Source: Dastarcus helophoroides
Lineage: Eukaryota; Arthropoda; Insecta; Coleoptera; Bothrideridae
Reading direction: 5' to 3'
DNA length: 64,000 nucleotides
Assembly: GCA_028583605.1 (NCBI GenBank)
Contig: CM053326.1
Location: 13,308,587 to 13,372,586 of the forward strand
In this document: positions 11,801 to 23,530 of the stretch, piece by piece
How positions within the stretch are numbered: position 1 is the first letter of the stretch
How the letters are laid out: the number at the start of each line of letters is the position of its first letter
Position numbers and translations under genes: made by a program
The notes under the pieces: model-generated
The model's database searches: none
Told to the model about the DNA's origin: nothing
The model's input: only the letters and a program-made list of their open reading frames with translations

Positions 11801-12708
11801 CTCTTTTGTGAATATTACCGAAAAATGTTCTTTCATTGTATCTTATTTCAGCTGATTATTTTTCGTGAATGGTTTATAACGATTGAATCCAACTTATGAA
11901 TCGTGAATTAATCATCAATCTTTTGGATTTTAGCTTCAGAAATTAGTAATATTAGCTAATATGTCTTGTATTTTAATAAATATATGTCTGTCCATTCTGG
12001 CAGATACATGAAGTCGTTAAAGAAAGCAGCAATCCGTTTTTATAAGGTGATAAAGCAGTAAAGGTTTACATTTCACAAATAATACTTATTATCTATAAAG
12101 GCGCGGCACATTTGGGATAAAAATCTGATGCTTTCAAGCGAGGGTTCCTGAGGGAGAAATATATAATGTGGTCCTCAATCGACCTTACCCCCAATGCCGT
12201 ATTAACACTGCCGCTGTACCTGTAACAGCTCTCAGCCTCAGGCTTTACATGTTTAATTCCTGCAACTGCAAGAGGTTTTTATAACGTTCCTAACAAGAGG
12301 GTGAAATTCAACCACGCATGGAAGATTCTGAATACTATTTTGCAAGCGGATCAATAAAAAATATTCCCAATTTTCAGTCAAATAAACCTTTACATCTTAA
12401 TCTTTATGTCTACTTAAATAATGATTTATATTGATCGAGTTTTTTTAGTAATTTTTGGCTTCAATTTAGAAGAAATAGAATAAAAAACAAAGTAGAGCAT
12501 TCGTTAGGTTTCATTATTTTTATCTAATAAATGATCATTTAAAACTATTAATACATTATAGTATACAAAACCAACACCCTTAATTCTACAAAACTATTCC
12601 ATATTTACTAAATCACATCCGAGGTATCTACGACGGTTAATCCATTACATGCCTATTATAAGAATGTTAGAATAACTTTAACATTTAATGAACCGCAATA
12701 AAAATGAC
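8816..12708. other. no gene recognised; AT-rich, with a motif-rich tract at 10890-11340
   Basis: About 3.9 kb without a recognised gene or element. A 113-codon minus-strand frame (9406-9747) and a 67-codon plus frame (11584-11787) show no known motif. From about 10890 to 11340 the sequence becomes rich in TTTTTTC and AAATTTCG words, an early patch of the tracts described at 32930, 38440 and 59600. Confidence 0.4.
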
Positions 12709-14627
12709 CAGGGCCGGCCCTTGGGTTGTCGGCGCCCTGATGCGAACTTCTATTATAGCGCCCCTTTATCAACATTTTTAAAGTATTAGTGTTTGTTTTC
12801 GGGTAATAAAAATTTGTATAGAGAACCAAGCCTGTAAAATATAATTTGGTTAATTAACATAAAAATACACAAGTTATAATTATATCTAGTGTACTACACA
12901 CTATAAACATGTTTACTGTCATAATAAATAAATTGTTAACAACACAAACAGCCATAAGGTATTATGATACGTTTTCTCAAAACATTACTAGGAGAAGTTA
13001 CTGAAACTTTGCAGAACTATTCTTAAGTATAATTAAAAAATTCAGCCAAAAGCGAGTCGGGCTCGCAGAATTAGGGTTCCTTACCAATTACTACAGTGAA
13101 CAGTCAATAGATCAAAGTAAATCATTTTTTGCTTATGTATGAATTTGAAATGTTATCCACATTTTCTTCTGTTATAATTGAAAATTTAAAAAAAATGTAT
13201 TTTTTGAGATATACATGCTTGTTTCTACAATGAATCCAAATATCTATGGAACTGATAACTTTCTTGATAATGCCTGAAATAAAAAGCATTCATTCGCGAT
13301 TCGCAATAAGTCAATGACTAACACAGTTTAAAAGATCGCGTCAGATAGCGCTAAAAAATTTAATTCCAATCGCAATTACTACGTTGCGTGCAATTTAATA
13401 AACTAGTGCTAACTCTCTAAGTATTCATCTAAATGAAATCATGTAAGAAACAAATTTGACCTGCGTTCTATTCTTCGTCTAAATCTAGTTTTTTATTTGA
13501 AAAAAATTATTAGTATATGGATATAAGTCTTGGAATGCGAACACCTATTTTTTCATAAAATATTTTTTTTTCAGCAACTATTACTATATCGAAAAAACCT
13601 GCACTTTTTGGATAATCTATGGCCCAATATCTACTGACCCTATTAAATTCGAAACTTTATCTTTAGACACCCAGGTGAACAGGAGAAAAGGTCATTTCTG
13701 ACACATTTTGAATTGTATCTTTAAGACTATTCGACTGAAAATTATAAAAAAAATATTTTAGGATCCTTAAGAGGTACCTCTTTCAATTGATATTTTACAC
13801 GATATCTTAACTAAAACTTGATATTTTTGGAGACCAAATTAACATCCCCATTTTATTATAAAATATTTTCTGTCTTTAATCGTTGGCTTGCAATGTTTGC
13901 GTGAATCATTGAGAACTAACGCTGTGCAGAAATTGAAATTTCTACGTTACATAATTTTCGAGAAAAACGGATGGACGGGCACCAGAGGGAGATTATAAAG
14001 ATTCCGTTTTTTTCCTTTTAAGATACGGAACCCTAAAATTGTACGGATTGCTAAGTTAACCCAAGGCACAAGTAATATGTGTTGGGGAAAACTAAAATGA
14101 AACACTTTTTAAAGTTATTTATGAGCTGTAGTAAAATATAAGTGGCCATATGAGAGAATTGGGTGGTTGCAAAGTGGATAGTTTTAGCAATACTCAAAGA
14201 CACAATGAAAAGCTAGCAGAATTAGTACCTACTCGGCTCGGAACTAAGACAAAAGGGCGATGTGATGTATTGTGCTTTTTTATGAATTTCACAGAATTAT
14301 TGAATTTTTATAACTTTAAGGATACCTTTGTCTCGTTGACCAGTATCACCCTCGCCTGGAGTTACGAGAAGATGCCATAAAAGTAAGCGGTAGAAAGTTT
14401 AACAAAGCATCAACTAAATTATATATTTCTACATTTTATTCATATTTTGTCGATATCACAATTTTGCAATTTGGAATATTTATTACTTCTAATTTATGTT
14501 TGTATTTGCAAAATTGGTCATGATAAATTGTGCTTATTTTATTGTAAAATATAAATTTCTAAAGCGCCCCCTTATAGGGGCGCCCCGATGCCGTGCATCA
14601 CTTGCATCATGCCTTGGACCAGCCCTG
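12709..14627. mobile_element. hAT-type non-autonomous element with 8-bp target duplication
   Basis: The left end starts CAGGGCCGGCCCTTGGG at 12709; the reverse complement of the right end reads CAGGGCTGGTCCAAGGC, ending at 14627. GGCGCCC-type words follow inside both ends. Flanks are AAAATGAC (12701-12708) and GAAATGAC (14628-14635), seven of eight identical, as expected for hAT integration. CAGGG(C) termini and 8-bp duplications are typical of hAT. No transposase frame survives; the 76-codon frame at 14150-14380 has no recognised motif. About half of the interior is a second repeat, 13040-14040. Confidence 0.8.
13040..14040 (-). repeat. ~1 kb dispersed insect repeat, copy A (nested in hAT)
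   Basis: One end carries GAGTCGGGCTCGCAGAA then TAGGGTTCC, the other CCTTTTAAGATACGGAACCC. Read in reverse complement, this aligns along its length with copy C at 58600-59590 and with the shorter copy B at 43690-43998. Ends with GGTTCCGTACCTTAAAAGG and GTGCGAGTCCGACT are familiar from abundant repeats in insect genomes, especially moths; the exact superfamily is not assigned here. Confidence 0.65.
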
Positions 14628-14639
14628 GAAATGACAACA

Positions 14640-15010
14640 TATAATACATAAATCCTAAGACAGGCGAACGCTGATGTACCCATGTATGGAGCTTAGTTTG
14701 AAAACATACTTTGGGTCTTATGGACTCCATTCCGAAAAGAGCGATTCTTCTAATTGATGATAAAACTTCCACCAAGTCTCTCCAAACACTGTTGGGGGTG
14801 GTTGACAACTTGTCTTTTTTTATGGTACTATTTTCAAGCAAGGTGTTTACAGGAACTGATGGCTCATGGCTCTGATTTCTCTCACTGGCTCCTCCAAATT
14901 CTGCAATTCGTTGCAGAGTAGGATTTTCGCCAAGGATTTTTACTTGAATGGATTTAAAGCCCCCTATTTCATTTCCACCTCCAATTCACAGGGCCCCCAG
15001 GACATAATAA
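14640..15010 (+). mobile_element. jockey-like RT C-terminal remnant
   Basis: Frames on the plus strand read HTLGLMDSIPKRAILLIDD (about 14698-14755), clearly matching HTLALLDSIQRRAIRLIDD in the better copy at 15860-16462. It then decays through LQTL and DNLSFF, with stops and frameshifts, into a C-terminal part that differs from the other copies. Its left edge touches the hAT duplication, so the hAT element may have inserted next to or into it. Confidence 0.55.
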
Positions 15011-15504
15011 GTTTCTCCTATGTGGGAAGATTGTACTTCAAAAACATTGAATGGCTACTAAAAGACACGAGTATAAGAATTACAAGAACTACGACGCGAG
15101 TCATGGAAGAGTATCGTAAATAATACGACTGTTTTATTAGTCAGAGTTACTTAAGTTATTTTTGCCATTAGTTTTAATGATGAAAAAGTTCTTTGGATGC
15201 TGTTAATATCATAGCAGTGTTTAAAATTGCTTTTACATGTATCTTAATGTAAAATCTATATCTTAATAAAATCACTAATTGACAGTTTTAATATGTATCT
15301 ATTATAATTAAGGCTCGTACATATAGTAATTGTCTAATAACTGAGTCAATTGAAATGTGGCAAAATAATTAACCAATAAGTAATATCAAGGAGTCAATTT
15401 TTGATAATTACATATCTTATCACTCAATAAGTCTTGAGGCTGATACACAAAGAATTCGTTTAGTAAAGTTACAGCGGTTTTAATGACGCTACGTTGGGTT
15501 CTTT
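15011..15504. other. no feature recognised
   Basis: AT-rich sequence without a recognised gene, repeat or structural motif. Confidence 0.3.
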
Positions 15505-17170
15505 TTTGTTTTTTCAAAACAACGTAAAAAGGGAATATATTGTGTTGATTAAACTCTGTTTTTTAATGGGCAAAAATATCGCTCAAGCAAAGCGATAGTT
15601 TGATGCATGTTAAGGGGACTCAACTTCATCGACCGTCAAATGTTGATTTTCCAAATTTAATGCGGCTGTAAAAACATCGATGATGATCGACGCTATGGTC
15701 GTCCGAAATCGGCTGTTTTTGCGAAAAACATAAAAAAAGCGGGAAAATTCGTTAAAAAAGAACGTAAATAAAATTACATGACATAGCTGATACGTTAAAG
15801 ATATCTGCATCTACATAAATTATTTTACATAACATTTCTCCTTGAAAAAGCTATGTTTGTGTGCCTAATCCGCCTCTCAGAAGCTAGGCTTTCTTTTTAG
15901 AGCTAAAAAGTACTTCACATCTCATCAGCTGTTAACACTGTACAAAGCTCAAGTTAGGCCAACACTAGAAAACTGTTCTCATGTTTGGTGTTCAGCCCCA
16001 AAACACACTTTAGCTCTCTTGGATTCAATTCAAAGAAGAGCGATTCGCCTAATTGATGACGAGAGTCTGACCGATTCTCTCGAAACACTAGAGCACAGGC
16101 GTATAGACGGTGACTTGTCTTTTTTCTACAAGTACCCTCATGGAAGATGCTCGCAGGAACTAATAAGATTGATTCCTCCAAGGGCAAGATTCTTGAGGCG
16201 TACTAGAAAGTCGGAGACAGCAAATTCCTGTGCGGTCCAGCTTGACATAGTGAGGACTTCTGTCAGAGAGGACTCTTTATTCTATAGAACTTCCAAGTTA
16301 TGAAACTTGTTACCGAAAATAATTTTCCCCAAAAATTACAACCTATCCTTGTTTAAGAAGGCAGTTCATCGCCATCTATCCTTGCTTCCGCATTCTACTC
16401 ACAGTGCTTTGAAAGCATAATGGGGTTACCCTTTGCAAGTGGATTAAACTTAAAAAAATAAATAAAGTGAATGCCACGTATAGCCACAGTGAACAGAAAC
16501 ATCAACCCGTCAATCATTCAGACCACTGTTTGAAGCCATTTTACAGTAATAAACAGGATTTTAGTCATAGGTATGTGGCAATGGATGAAATATGGAACTC
16601 TGGAATCACATCCTCAGTTAGCAGAGTAAACAACAAGCAACCAAAAACATAAATGTGGGTCGGGTAAGCTTTAAGTCCCCCTATGTTGGGATGCCAACGA
16701 CATTTTATTCGTCGACTATCCTAAAAGGGAAAATCTTCAACAGGAAGTTTTTGAAGGTGCTTTTGAAGGTAAAAAGTGCGAAAAAAAGCTCAGATTAAAG
16801 GAAAAAAGTGTTTTTCACCAGGATAATGCTTGGGACCTACAAACATTGGCTACGATGGCAAAATTACACAAGTTGAAGCTCGAATTGCTTTTCGAGCCAC
16901 CATACCCTCCGATTCTGGCTGCCCGAGACTGTTACCTGTTCGGGGACCTTAAAAAAGAGATCTGCATCAAATGCTGAACTTATAACTGCAAAAACGCCTA
17001 ATTTGAGTCTAAAAATAAATCAGTCTACAAAAAAGTCATCGAAATGTTAGAGAGTCATTGGAATGATTGTATGACTCTTGAAGTAAACTATGTTGACAAA
17101 TAACGTACAATTTTGCAAAAAAATGTTTCTTTATTACTTAGCCTCGGAACTTATTGAGACAGTGGGATAG
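15505..17170 (+). mobile_element. mariner transposase remnant split by a jockey insertion
   Basis: Two blocks of one mariner transposase lie on either side of a jockey 3' end. Block 1 (15505-15835) encodes the N-terminal helix-turn-helix half: REYIVLIKLCFLMGKNIAQA, CWFSKFNAA, DDDRRYGRPKSAV and HDIADTLKIS, with stops and frame changes. Block 2 (16463-17170) encodes the catalytic half: HRYVAMDEIW (first Asp), CWDAN, VFHQDNAW (second Asp), then FEPPYPPILAARDCYLFGDL around the third Asp, and VIEMLESHWNDCMTLEV. Family layout is the D,D34D mariner type. Multiple stops make it dead. Terminal inverted repeats were not recognised. Confidence 0.75.
15860..16462 (+). mobile_element. 5'-truncated jockey-like element, 3' end
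   Basis: The plus strand encodes the C-terminal part of a jockey-like RT: SQKLGFLFRAKKYFTSHQLL, VRPTLENCSHVW, LLDSIQRRAIRLIDD, then GRCSQELIRLIPPRARFLRR and an almost complete tail to LKA followed by a stop at about 16421. A stop interrupts it near 16302. The 3' end is GTGGATTAAACTT with an A/T tail, shared with 50105-50515 and 43078-43170. It sits inside the mariner at 15505-17170, so it is the younger insertion. Lack of everything upstream is the usual result of incomplete target-primed reverse transcription. Confidence 0.8.
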
Positions 17171-17367
17171 TTTGAGCGTGGTGGTTTGGATGGATGGCTT
17201 GAATGCTCACCGTTGGAAACAATTTTTCGGAGTAAGCATATTCTCTTTTTTTCAGTTTCAAGAAATCTTTTTACCTATTTCGTCAAAATAAGTTTAGCGG
17301 TGAAACTACAACATAAACATTTGTATGTATGCATATTGGCGTTGATTATATTCAGTTAAAGATATTA

Positions 17368-19370
17368 CTTACGGTGCGTTTAGATTAAAGACTTATTTCA
17401 TGATAGAAATCTCAAGCATCTGAGACTAAATTTTCTTGCTCGTTTACACTATGATACAAATATAGCTGAATAAAATTGTTGACACTTCTAGCTGAGATAA
17501 AGTCTCGATGTAAAATGTCTTTGCTACTTTAAATAACAAAATTTGTCTAATTAAATTTGCAAATTACTTAAATGGAATAGTATCTCAATATTATAAGTCA
17601 TATGCAATAGTTAATCGCATGAAATATCTCGAGAGAATGTAGACGACTACAACTTCTGAGATATACAGTGACTCACAGCTTAAATGATGCAGTGAGCATA
17701 CAACAGATAAAACTACTGGCACAAACATATAGAAATAATTAAATACAAAGAGTTACTAATAGTTATAAACCTTTGCAAATATAGTTCAAACTTTAATGTA
17801 TGTCAAGCTCTAAAAGTAATGTACCTGATAAAATAATGCAAACAAACGGATGCGCCTATAAAATAGAGCTCACAGCTAAAATGATGCAGTCATTATACTA
17901 ACCATAAAATACCACAAATTTGTACTTTATAAGTAGTCTAAAGGTCTCTCTTTGTTATCAATAATTGCCTGTAATCTTTTGGGCATTGTCTCTACTAAGA
18001 TTTGGGTGTATTGAGAAGAAATTGCCTTTCGTTCTTCAATGATCATTTTTATCGTTTGGTTTTCTTTTAAATTGACCATACATTTTCTATTATATTAACA
18101 TTAAATGATAGTGGTGGTGTATTAAGACACGCCAGACAATTTCGAAATAACCATTCTCGTACAGTACACTCTGAAAGTTTTGGGTAGTAGTAAAAAAAAT
18201 GAAAATTCTGTTGAATGTTTAATTTTTCAGCACTATATTATACGAACTGTTTTAAAATATTGAAACAGTAATACTAACCCATTCTACCGTTACTTAAGTG
18301 TATTTTGCCAACCCTGACAAAAGACATACAACTCGTTTCATCAGCCAATACTACTCACTACATGCAGATCATTCATTTATTAAGATACTTCTTAGTGAAT
18401 TCCATTCTTAGCTTTCTTTTGAGGGGTATATTCCGAGATGTTCTCCCGTGTAAATTAACTCCCCTTAAAGCAGGTCGTATTTTTTTGTGCAACATTGTTT
18501 TTTGATGTTTTATGAACTTCTATTGTTACCTTTGAGGCACTTAATTTGGGGTTTTTGGTGCTTGTTCTTACATTTGCTCCTTGTGAGTAAAAATTTTGTT
18601 ATAAGCTTTTGTTAGTTTATTTAAAGTCCTATTTTGTTTTAGTATAATGTTAAACTGTTCCTTGACCTTTTTGACCATTTTAGCAATTTTCTATAGTGGT
18701 AACCATTATTAAAATGGTTAATCATCATTTATGACTTCTCAATTCTAGTATGACGGTCCGCACAGCTATATTTGTGTCTGTTAGCATAAATAATATGGCA
18801 CAAAATTAAGATTTGCTAATAATTAACTAATTTGGAAAAATCTTCCGTAATTCTGATGATATGCTGAATTTACCGGTTTCCACAAATTTTTATTTATATT
18901 TTGGTTATTGTCAGCGTTGAATTCATATTATTCTAGGGGTAAATTATATATTATTACCCCTATTTACTGCAACCAACATTTCCCCTAGTTTTCATTTGCT
19001 TATTTTTATATACTCTTTTATAATAAATTATGATAACTGCATCATTTAAGCCGTGAGTCACTGTATGTCAGACACTGACTGAAATTTGTGTCGACATTTT
19101 ATGTCGAATAATTTGACTAATATATCATGTGTAAACCATCCTGAGAGAAGATATCTGGGACTAATCACACAGCCAAGGGTGCGTTTAGATTAGGCACTGA
19201 GATAACCTGAGATTTCTATCATACAATAAGTCTCTAATCTAAACGCACCCTTAGCTGTGTGATTAGTCTCAGATAGCTTCTGTCAGGATGGTTTACACAT
19301 GATATATTTTTATGTCAGAGAAAAATATACGGAATAAAGTGTCTAATCTAAACGCGCCCTACGAATTGCG
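17368..19370. mobile_element. MITE cluster (GTGCGTTTAGATTA family) interrupted by a Tc1 element
   Basis: The left piece starts GGTGCGTTTAGATTAAAGAC near 17371; the right end reads GTCTAATCTAAACGCGCCC near 19340-19365. After the Tc1 insert, a long palindrome fills 19120-19308: arms of about 80 bases on each side contain TGTGTAAACCATCCTGA and GGGTGCGTTTAGATTA, mirrored by TAATCTAAACGCACCC and TCAGGATGGTTTACACA. The same words recur in the array at 26545-27103. No coding capacity. Confidence 0.7.
17666..19063 (-). mobile_element. Tc1-like transposon, 1398 bp, TA flanks, dead transposase
   Basis: Terminal inverted repeats read CAGTGACTCACAGCTTAA at 17666 and its near-perfect mirror ending GTGAGTCACTG at 19063, each next to TA (17664-17665 and 19064-19065). 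Transposase pieces lie on the minus strand: an N-terminal part with KLSASKVTIEV (about 18550), then DLN(I/V)IENVWSI near 18100, and the C-terminus MPKRLQAIIDNKERPLDYL ending near 17929. Frameshifts and stops separate them. On the left, a second copy of the terminal word, GCTCACAGCTAAAATGATGC, lies about 200 bases inside, as in elements with IR/DR ends. It is inserted within the MITE at 17368-19370. Confidence 0.8.
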
Positions 19371-20454
19371 ATCCTACCCTAAGGTGTGTAGGTTTGGATA
19401 TCTATAGAGCTGCACATATAATTAAAAGACAATTTGAATTATACCTGTTATTATACATTAACTCAGCTTTGTAGAATTAGAGATCTATTGTTTTTATATT
19501 ATTTATAAGGAATAGGAATGAACAGCTTTAGAATTGATGAATTTAAGCTATGCGATTCATTGATCAGAAACTTGGAGAAATAGTGAATGGCAAAGTAATC
19601 CTTTTTCATCACGCCAGATCGCAAACATTATTGGAGCCTCGCCAGAAACTGCTGTAATTAAAATATTTGTTAGTGCAACTGATTTGCTCTTAGACTTTGC
19701 ACTGAAGCATTAACATGTTTTATTTCCTTTAAAATTCTTAAAAGAGAAAACATCTTTGATTTCGATATTAATGTCCAATAACAACTGACATGGTTTTTTG
19801 AAATAAATTAAGAGCAATTTTTTAGCTCTGTCAAGCCAATTTTTTATATCATCATTTAGGCAAGCGAAAAAAATTGAGGTTGTCATTTAAAAAAATGATG
19901 TCGACATTATTCTCCGAAAGTCAATCACGTCATCATCAATTTTTGCAGAAAAAAGATGACATTTTAATAATAGGAGATTAGTTTGATAAGTCAGTGACTT
20001 TTTAAATAAGAGCAGTTTTTTTCGGCACATAAACGTTTTATTTTGCAACAGTTTTCCTTTAGTTCAATACATTTAGATTTTACCATTTTTGAAGTGAAAA
20101 CTTATTTAGGCACGTTGAGCGACTTCTGATAGGAAAAAATCTATGGTTTCGTGTCACAATCACGTTAATTCGGGCACCATCACGCTAATTCTCGTTACCA
20201 ACAGACTCTAACGTTAACAGTATTATGTAGCTATGAGTAAGATGTGGAAAAGTATTAAAAAACGCGTGGTCGGCAGCGGGTTTTAAAATTTCAACCCACC
20301 ACGGAAGAAGCAATCGTCCTATTCATTGCGCCATAGCCTCTTGTTGAATTAAAAGTTTAATTCGCTTGATAACTTATCCTTACACCTACAATATATAAAA
20401 TGACAACGTGAAAAATGTGTATATACTAAACATTGTTTAAATTATTATTACAGA
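19371..20454. other. no feature recognised
   Basis: AT-rich DNA. A slightly GC-richer stretch near 20250-20340 (CGCGTGGTCGGCAGCGGG) shows no reading frame or repeat partner within the window. Confidence 0.3.
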
Positions 20455-23010
20455 TGAAATACCAATAAGACGCGGTGTAAGGCAAGAATATGTTATGTCA
20501 CCCATGTTATTCAACCTTTACTCTCAAAACATATTTCACGAGGCTTTATATGGCAGGACAGAGGGTGCAAAGATCGGAGGCGAAATTATAAACAATAGAT
20601 ACGCAGATGACACTGCCATCATTGCAGAATCCATTGTTACGGTTTAAATTTCCGTTAGAAATAGGGCGTGTGGCTAGGCCACCAAACATACATTGGTTGG
20701 TTTTATAAGTGCTGGCATATCTTCTGTCAGTCTTGGTGTGGGGGAAATCGGCCATCTTCTCTCTTGTCGTTCACTGGGGTGTCGTCCTTCTCAAGGTGAG
20801 GTTACTGAGTTTTCCCAGTGCATCTTAGATGTTTTTCCTGTGAGGAATTTACTGTAACCCATCTTCGGATCGTCTGGGGCTATTGTATTTTGTAGTGTTC
20901 ATGTGTGTGAACTAAAACCTCAGATGGTTCCGGTTTTTCGGGAATAAGCAGGAAGGTGCTTCCCAAGCACGCGGCAGAGCCGACTAATAACCAAGGCTCT
21001 TTTTCGGTTGGGATCCTTGTCGGATTCATTTTTGAATCCTGGTCATCGGAAACTTTGGATCCATCTCTGATCGGCCAATCAGGACCTGAAAAGGGACACG
21101 AGGAGTTCCAAAGGAGTGGCCATCGTCTCGTGGAAGCCTCCAAGTGTGGGCTTCGAGGACTTCGGCGAAGGGAGTTCGTGTAAATCGATTCAGTAGCTGC
21201 ACGAAATACCAGCATCCATTTCGACCTGGGACCCTTCACGACGATCACTTAAGTACCCCTTCTTTATATTATTATTTGGGGATTGTCCCAACCATAGATG
21301 TGTCAGATTTTTGGATTGTAACCTAAATTATAATACCGTTTGAAATTTTACCTACAGCCCTTTTTCGTTTGCTTACGTAGTTTGTTCTGGTGGGCTTAGG
21401 TCCAGCCAGTGTTAATTCTGCTTTTGCCTATGCGGGAACTTAACCAATATTTTAATAGTTATATTTATGAATAGAGTATTTTAAATATATATTAAAGGTA
21501 ACGTTTACCAACTTTTGTAAACAGCTGTACGGAACAAAGTGCGCACTTTCTTTCAAATAAATAGTGTCAGTACTCTTAAGACCAGAATAAGAAAGTTTGT
21601 GAAAGATACATGTACCTTGGGTGCGTACATTATCGATTGTAAAATACCGTGCAGTACATTAGAACTTATCCTGCCTTTGAAATATTTTATTTTAATGCTT
21701 CTAAAAATTATTTTCCTGTCTGTCTAAATTATAAGGTTAGAACATAGAAAGCAACACTCTCAATAAGGTAGGTCCCAGAGAGAGTGGCAACGAGAACGGG
21801 AACTACGCCATCTAGGAGTGAATTGTCCAGCTTCCGTGATTGAGTATCTTTTGGTGATTTTTCGACGTCTTCGTTAGGTATATTGCGTGATTCAAAATCA
21901 CCTGGCGCCCCTTTTTGGTATTCTTTAGCCGTCGTGCCGCGCAATTACCAAACTTAATTCTACTTAAGCGGAATTTGGGACTTAGAAATATTTTTACTCC
22001 TGAGTTCCGGACTTGTCACTTTTTGGGAAGTTTTCCACTCAATAGATTTTCACATCGGCCCAAACGAGGGGTCCTCACAGGGGTGTACGACTCCCAGGCT
22101 GCAACAAGAAGAGGCTCTTGCTCTTTCCCCAACGCTAGCCGGCGATAGTGAAGGAAATTATTTCTTAGTTTGATAGTGGCACTTAGGAGAATTTCTAGTA
22201 AATTATAAATACTTAGCCACGACTCCTTCACTGAGGAAAAACTCCGTAACACCATGAATGACTTGCAAATACGCTGGATAGAATGTACGAAGCTGGACGA
22301 AAATGGGGCATTAATATAAGCATCAAAAAAATGAAATGGATGGCAGTGGGTAAAATAAACATGGAACCAATTTCGATCACAATCAACGGACATAACATCG
22401 AGCTAGTGTCACGTTTCAAATACTTGGGTAGTTGGCTACACAATGAAATAACATGTGACGAGGAGGTAAAAACGAGGATTGAACTAGCACGTAGGCAGTT
22501 TAGTAAATGGAAATCCACTCTTACCCATAGAAACCTTGCAGTTCAAATGCAGCTAAGAACATTCCTCTGTTACATATGGAGCATTCTTCTGTACCAATGT
22601 GAGACATGGACGCTTAAAATTGAATAGGATAGAGGTCTTGGAAATGTGGTGTTATCGGAGAATCCTCAAAATCTCTTGGACTACACATACTAGTAATGAA
22701 GAAGTCCTCAGACAGCTAGATAAAGATCGGGAATCTCCTGAGCACCATAAAAACAAGAAAGGTTAGCTATTTTGGTCACTATAACACTGAGGTACCAAAT
22801 ACCACATTCCCCACCTGATCATGCAGGGAAAAGTTGAGGGCAGAAGATGGATAGGCCGCAAAAAGCTATGGTGGCTACAAAACATCAGAAATTGGACAGG
22901 AGTGGGAGTAGAGCAACTGGAGCTGCGAAAGATAGAGAACGATTCAACGAAGTTGTAATGGAGATAGCCCACGCTTCAGGATAGGACGGGACCAAAAGAA
23001 GAGTTTCAAT
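20455..23010 (+). mobile_element. non-LTR retrotransposon (LINE), RT and C-terminal region, split by an LTR
   Basis: Before the LTR the plus strand encodes RT motif B and C: IPIRRGVRQEYVMSPMLFNL, then RYADDTAIIAES (20597-20632). After the LTR the protein resumes with MNDLQ (22254 on), LDRMYEAGRKWGINISIKK, and NGHNIELVSRFKYLGSWLHN, the thumb, to LYQCETWTLK at about 22620, where a stop falls; the C-terminal part continues in pieces (VLEMWCYRRILKISW, then WLQNIRNWTG and a region ending near DRTGPKEE). If the LTR and one copy of CCAT are ignored, the frame runs straight from AES into MNDLQ. A one-base frameshift lies near 22275. The clade is not assigned; it is not the jockey-like family of the other fragments. 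Its 5' half is missing. Confidence 0.75.
20635..22251 (+). mobile_element. solo LTR, family 1 copy 1 (1617 bp), CCAT duplication
   Basis: The unit begins TGTTACGG and ends CCGTAACA, an 8-bp terminal inverted repeat with the TG...CA ends of an LTR. It is flanked by CCAT on both sides (20631-20634 and 22252-22255). It interrupts the LINE described above exactly between two codons' worth of RT sequence. A shorter copy with its own duplication lies at 37297-38219 in the opposite orientation; shared words include GAAATCGGCCATCTT near the start and GATAGTGAAGGAAATTATT near the end. A 4-bp duplication fits Ty3/gypsy, but BEL elements cannot be excluded. No gag or pol was found between its ends, so it is read as a solo LTR; the several short open frames inside are not called. 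Confidence 0.8.
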
Positions 23011-23209
23011 TATGTTTTAATTCGATTATACGGCGTGCGAGATTAAAAAAGAAACCGCGCTCCTACACCATCACACAGTTAACAGTCAAAGCTATAAGAA
23101 ACATAGGCTAGGACTAGATCGTAGACAAATATGAAAGGTATAAAAACTAGCAATAATAATTTTAATTTACAAATTATGAAATGTGTTATATCATAGTTTT
23201 AAGTTTTTA

Positions 23210-23530
23210 CTTTTGTAGTTCCCATAACTGCCTAATTTTTTTAAATTCTTTCTAAATAATAAATTTCCTCCAGGCTCCCAAGACAGGTCTTTGTTTCAGT
23301 GATAACATCTTCATCCGACCCAAATTTGCTTACCGCTTAGCCATCTCTTCAGGTTTGGAAATAGAAAATAGTCGCAGAGGGCTAAATCTGGAGAATATGC
23401 TGGATGCAGTAGCAGTTCGTAACACAATTTTCTGAATTGTTGCCATAGGTGACTACACACGTGTGCAAGTGCACCCGAGCACTTTTGAATATTCACGAGG
23501 TTGTCTGCTTTCAATGGCTATCCAAACACA
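23210..23530 (-). mobile_element. mariner transposase, C-terminal fragment
   Basis: The minus strand encodes ELLLHPAYSPDLALCDYFLF and PNLKRWLSGK, the region of the third catalytic Asp (YSPDL...CDYF), then after a frame change KFGSDEDVITETKTCLGSL. Only the last third of the transposase remains. It differs from the mariners at 15505, 24085 and 45285. Confidence 0.75.

Noticed and set aside
21915..22148. 77-codon plus-strand frame within the LTR
   Set aside because: The same region in the second LTR copy does not keep a matching frame.
22016..22393. 125-codon minus-strand frame
   Set aside because: It crosses the LTR/LINE boundary and is antisense to the LINE, so it cannot be an original gene.
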